Shown piece after piece: positions 61,744 to 64,000 of a stretch of DNA of 64,000 nucleotides (position 1 is the stretch's first letter; every line of letters starts with the position of its first letter). The DNA is taken from contig NZ_JAUSKL010000021.1 of assembly GCF_030646925.1 (NCBI RefSeq), positions 35,981 to 99,980 on the forward strand, written 5' to 3'. The notes beneath the pieces were generated by a model. The model made no database searches. It saw only the letters and a program-made list of their open reading frames with translations, and was not told the DNA's origin. The position numbers were made by a program, and so were the translations under genes. Source of the DNA: Candidatus Binatus sp. GTDB taxonomy: Bacteria; Desulfobacterota; Binatia; Binatales; Binataceae.

Positions 61744-62293
61744 TCATCCGCTGGGACAGAGCTTTGCGATTCGCAGCAGGTTGTAGGCGGCGCCGACCAG
61801 GTAGGCGGCGAAGCTGGTCCGCGCCACGCCCCGATAGCGGGTGCGGCGGAAGTTGCCGACCGTCTTGATCCAGCCGAAGATCTCCTCGACCCGCTTGCGC
61901 ACTCGTTGGCTGAGCGCGTAGCCCGGCCAACTGGTGGTGCGATGGTCGAGCGCCGAGCCACCCGGCCGCCGCTCATTGCGCGCCAGGTGTGGAGTGACAT
62001 TGAGCGCGCGGCAGCTCGCCACGAACGCCGCAGTGTCGTAGCCCTTGTCGCCCGCCACCGTGATCCGGCGCGCGCCGCGAACCGCTTGCAGCATCGCCAG
62101 CCCCTGCTCGCATTCGGCCCGGCCGCTGGCCTGACCCACGCGCAGATCGATCATGATGCCGTTGCGATTCTCCATCAGCACGCTCTCGGTGTAACAGAGT
62201 TTGGCCTCTTTGCCGGCGCCCTTCTTCCTGACGCTCCGGGTCAGTTCGGCTGTCCGGCGCGCGCATCGCGCGCGTTCGTATTTTCGGCCTCAA
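61744..62293 (-). pseudogene. IS5 family transposase remnant
   Basis: The frame from 62181 encodes the C-terminal half of an IS5-type DDE transposase: VLMENRNGIMIDLRVGQASG, VAGDKGYDTAAFVASCRALN, and RVRKRVEEIFGWIKTVGNFR (last catalytic Glu). Upstream the sequence continues in another frame (SRTDPE then RKKGAGKEAKLCYTES), and the N-terminal third is missing. The remnant stops two bases before the tRNA-Glu-like gene. It is not functional. Confidence 0.88.
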
Positions 62294-62294
62294 C

Positions 62295-62372
62295 GTCCCC
62301 GTCGTCTAGCTCGGCCTAGGACACATGCCTTTCACGTCGGTAACACGGGTTCAAATCCCGTCGGGGACGCCA
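62295..62372 (+). tRNA. tRNA-Glu (TTC)-like gene with mismatched anticodon stem
   Basis: The acceptor GTCCCCG (62295-62301) pairs with CGGGGAC (62362-62368), followed by G and encoded CCA. The D arm (TCTAG...CTAGGA) and T arm (ACGGGTTCAAATCCCGT) are normal for tRNA-Glu, and the loop CTTTCAC gives anticodon TTC. In the anticodon stem CATGC opposes GTCGG, giving an A-G, a T-C and one G-T pair out of five. Normal bacterial tRNA-Glu stems are fully paired here. It may be a decayed copy or a fragment left at the island border. Confidence 0.8.
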
Positions 62373-62461
62373 ATAGATTCAAGGTTTGACGGTTTTCTCT
62401 TCCCGAGATGAGCTTCGAGAGCCCTCGGTCGAGCTTCGCGTAGCTACGACGAAGCTATTGT

Positions 62462-62808
62462 ATGATCGTTTACCCATTTCGAACTTTAGAAATGGACGGA
62501 TTCAAATTCTGTCTAGCCCGCGCGCGGTTCATTCTATATTCGGATGACGTTTTCACCAATGTAGCCGCCGCTCAAAGCAGGCAGACGAAAAACTCTACGC
62601 GCGCGAGAATGTCATTCACGAGGCTGGACTTTTTCAAGGCCGACTAGGCTTCAAGAAGGCGATCATACTGCGCGAAGAGGGTTGCCAGGAATTCTCAAAC
62701 ATCGCAGGTTTGGTGCAAATTCCATTTCCGCAAGGAAATATCATGACGGTCAGCGAAAAGGTGCGTGGAGTGTTAACGCGGGAAGGTTTTATTCGCAAAC
62801 CCGAGTAG
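62462..62808 (+). pseudogene. Frameshifted remnant of a TIR-like nucleotide-binding protein
   Basis: From about 62600 one frame reads ADEKLYARENVIHEAGLFQG, RLGFKKAIILREEGCQEFSN and IAGLVQIPFPQGNIMTVSEK, ending VRGVLTREGFIRKPE at 62808. This is the C-terminal part of predicted TIR-like nucleotide-binding proteins (R-x-N-V-I-x-E-x-G-x-F-x-G-x-L). The preceding frame carries FILYSDDVF, the expected upstream strand, so a one-base shift separates them. The N-terminal half is missing. Such proteins act as effectors of cyclic-nucleotide defence systems. Confidence 0.65.
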
Positions 62809-63110
62809 GGTGACAAACAACATGCCGGCGCGAAGATACTTGACTGATGATCGCTTCAAAATAGAGTTGCAGGATGACCCCCTCGCATGCGATGCACAGA
62901 ACGGGATCGTCATCGCTCGCCTCAGCAAGCTCTTGCGCCGTAGGCTTATGTTCCAAATCGTCATCACCGAACAGATATACGCCTGCCTCCTCTCCTCAAG
63001 CTGCGCGAGAACTTCGTCGGTCAGATGCAGGTCCGCCTCCTCGGCCAAAAACGACCGGCGGCCGGCTAGTTCGAGCCAGAGAGCGCGCAGCCGCTTTCCG
63101 AGCACGCCGA
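62809..63110 (-). pseudogene. Frameshifted gene of unknown family
   Basis: One minus-strand frame reads RALWLELAGRRSFLAEEADL and HLTDEVLAQLEE. After an apparent five-base insertion the adjacent frame continues AGVYLFGDDDLEHKPTAQEL, AEASDDDPVLCIACEGVILQ and LYFEAIISQV. Together they make a plausible acidic domain, but I do not recognise it. A further open stretch upstream (to about 63310) ends RLVKRLCREMLIAIGTR. Nothing else is visible in 63110-63490. Confidence 0.4.
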
Positions 63111-63496
63111 CGTCGTTTTCTCAGCGCGTGCCGATAGCAATCAGCATTTCGCGACAGAGGCGTTTCACCAGCCGATCACGGACGGTGTGAAGCAGCTGGA
63201 CGTGGCCGTCGCGGTCTATCGCGACATCGTGATGCTCGCGAGAGTACATGCTGCGCATCGCGAAGCGGCCGCGCGGATCGCCGAACACGCGCGCGATCGC
63301 GAACTCGCGATTGCATCGCGCAGGCGCGAATCACCACCCCGCGTCGAAATTCTCCGGCAGCGCCGGTCGCGTCTTAAAATTTGACGCGAGCGCAAAGCGC
63401 ACCGTTGGTGCGGATCCGCGGTCTGCAGGATCGGAGCGCTTCGTACCGCCCTCGGACTGGTGCCGCGCCTACACAATCTGCTATCAGGATTCACAA

Positions 63497-64000
63497 ATGA
63501 AATCCTGGATCATCCGTTGGTACCTTAAAGCTACGTCTTTCATAGTGGTAGTCCAACTTTTTACCGCGGTATCAGCATTCGGCTTCCACCTGGATCCGTC
63601 TCTCGATACAGAGCCGCCCTTCGTGATTTGCAAAAATCAGCGGTACGCGCTCTGCGCCGCGGCGAGTTGCTTCGTTTATGACGGAGTCGCCTATTGCAAG
63701 TGCGATATCCTGAAAGGCGACAGCATCAGTCTCCAGCTCAGCTACTCGAGCACCGCCGGCGAGCAAAATGTCTGTGATGTGAACCGGCAGGGCAAGAAGA
63801 ATGGCTATATGGTGAGCACTTTCAGCCTTCCGGATGATGTGAAGAAAGGTGGTCCCGCGGCCGTCTATACCTGTCCCGGATCGGATGACGCGGGAAGCGG
63901 GGTGATCGCGCCGGTAGCCTTTGGCCAATGCGACGGTGGGATTTGCTTCAAGAGCAGCAAGGGTCAGAAATTCCCGGGCTTCGCTGGCCGGCTCCAGGAT
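63497..64000 (+). CDS. Cys-rich secreted protein, N-terminal part (runs off the window)
   Basis: The product starts MKSWIIRWYLKATSFIVVVQ, a signal peptide followed by ALCAAASCFVYDGVAYCKCD and later KNGYMVSTFSLPDD, VYTCPGSDDAG and FGQCDGGICFKSSKG. At least ten Cys are visible in 168 residues. The order C-x-C, then a STFSL block, then C-x4-C-x-K matches the protein at 51324-52748 (ANCNC, DLISTFSL, CMTAPCKK), so the two are homologous. The 3' end is outside the window. Confidence 0.75.
   Translation, partial: MKSWIIRWYLKATSFIVVVQLFTAVSAFGFHLDPSLDTEPPFVICKNQRYALCAAASCFVYDGVAYCKCDILKGDSISLQLSYSSTAGEQNVCDVNRQGKKNGYMVSTFSLPDDVKKGGPAAVYTCPGSDDAGSGVIAPVAFGQCDGGICFKSSKGQKFPGFAGRLQD

Noticed and set aside
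61672..62319. A 215-residue plus-strand frame
   Set aside because: It is the antisense frame of the IS5 transposase remnant.
62810..63190. A 126-residue plus-strand frame
   Set aside because: Ser/Arg-rich and opposite the more protein-like frameshifted minus-strand sequence.

Overview
The window is GC-rich DNA from a Gram-negative bacterium. The diderm signs are an outer-membrane barrel protein, an MlaA-type phospholipid protein, and an O-antigen style Wzm/Wzt ABC exporter with a large polysaccharide locus. Two luciferase-like (LLM) oxidoreductases, a CocE/NonD hydrolase, and a ketosynthase-like/Zn-ribbon protein next to an SCP2-type thiolase recall uncultivated soil lineages such as Candidatus Binatota. 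That placement is inference from gene content; the window has no rRNA or other marker.

Layout. 1-3196: end of a Ser/Thr kinase, a barrel protein, enoyl-CoA hydratase and a small hydrolase. 3212-13614 (minus strand): cell-surface polysaccharide cluster with three glycosyltransferases (two fused to polysaccharide-deacetylase domains, one apparently dead), a methyltransferase, an SGNH hydrolase, Wzm, Wzt and a pyruvyltransferase. 13993-17467 (plus, divergent): a compact DUF5989 / carbamoyltransferase / SxtJ / methyltransferase cassette. 17749-28522: MlaA with a seven-residue repeat and no lipobox, a duplicated Cys-rich secreted protein, and scattered metabolic genes. 28523-31510: a scar of gene remnants (SDR, Gre factor, Rieske oxygenase) into which a complete 1904-bp IS1595-type element has inserted, with inverted repeats, an 8-bp target duplication and a membrane-protein passenger. 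31474-38433: housekeeping and envelope genes. 38525-47522: MltG, then a five-gene MoxR/DUF58/VWA operon. 47544-50925: Nudix and the ketosynthase-like plus thiolase pair, closed by a clear terminator. 50926-53412: palindromic repeats around a large Cys-rich secreted protein.

54658-63490 is a genomic island starting at a tRNA-Ser(GGA) gene. It is visibly more AT-rich than its surroundings. It holds a PD-(D/E)XK-like protein, a DUF4238 gene with ACG where its start codon should be, and a three-gene operon (SIR2 protein, small protein, zinc-hook SMC ATPase) matching the layout of a Lamassu-Sir2 anti-phage system. Its right part is a graveyard: a broken IS5-type transposase abutting a tRNA-Glu-like gene with a mismatched anticodon stem, a frameshifted TIR-like effector remnant and another frameshifted gene. 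The window ends inside a Cys-rich secreted protein that looks homologous to the one at 51324.

The most noteworthy points are the Lamassu-like operon, the IS element whose terminal repeat carries a promoter and a palindrome, the SxtJ/DUF5989 carbamoyltransferase cassette beside the glycan locus, the active/inactive pair of glycosyltransferase-deacetylase fusions, and the Cys-rich secreted family.
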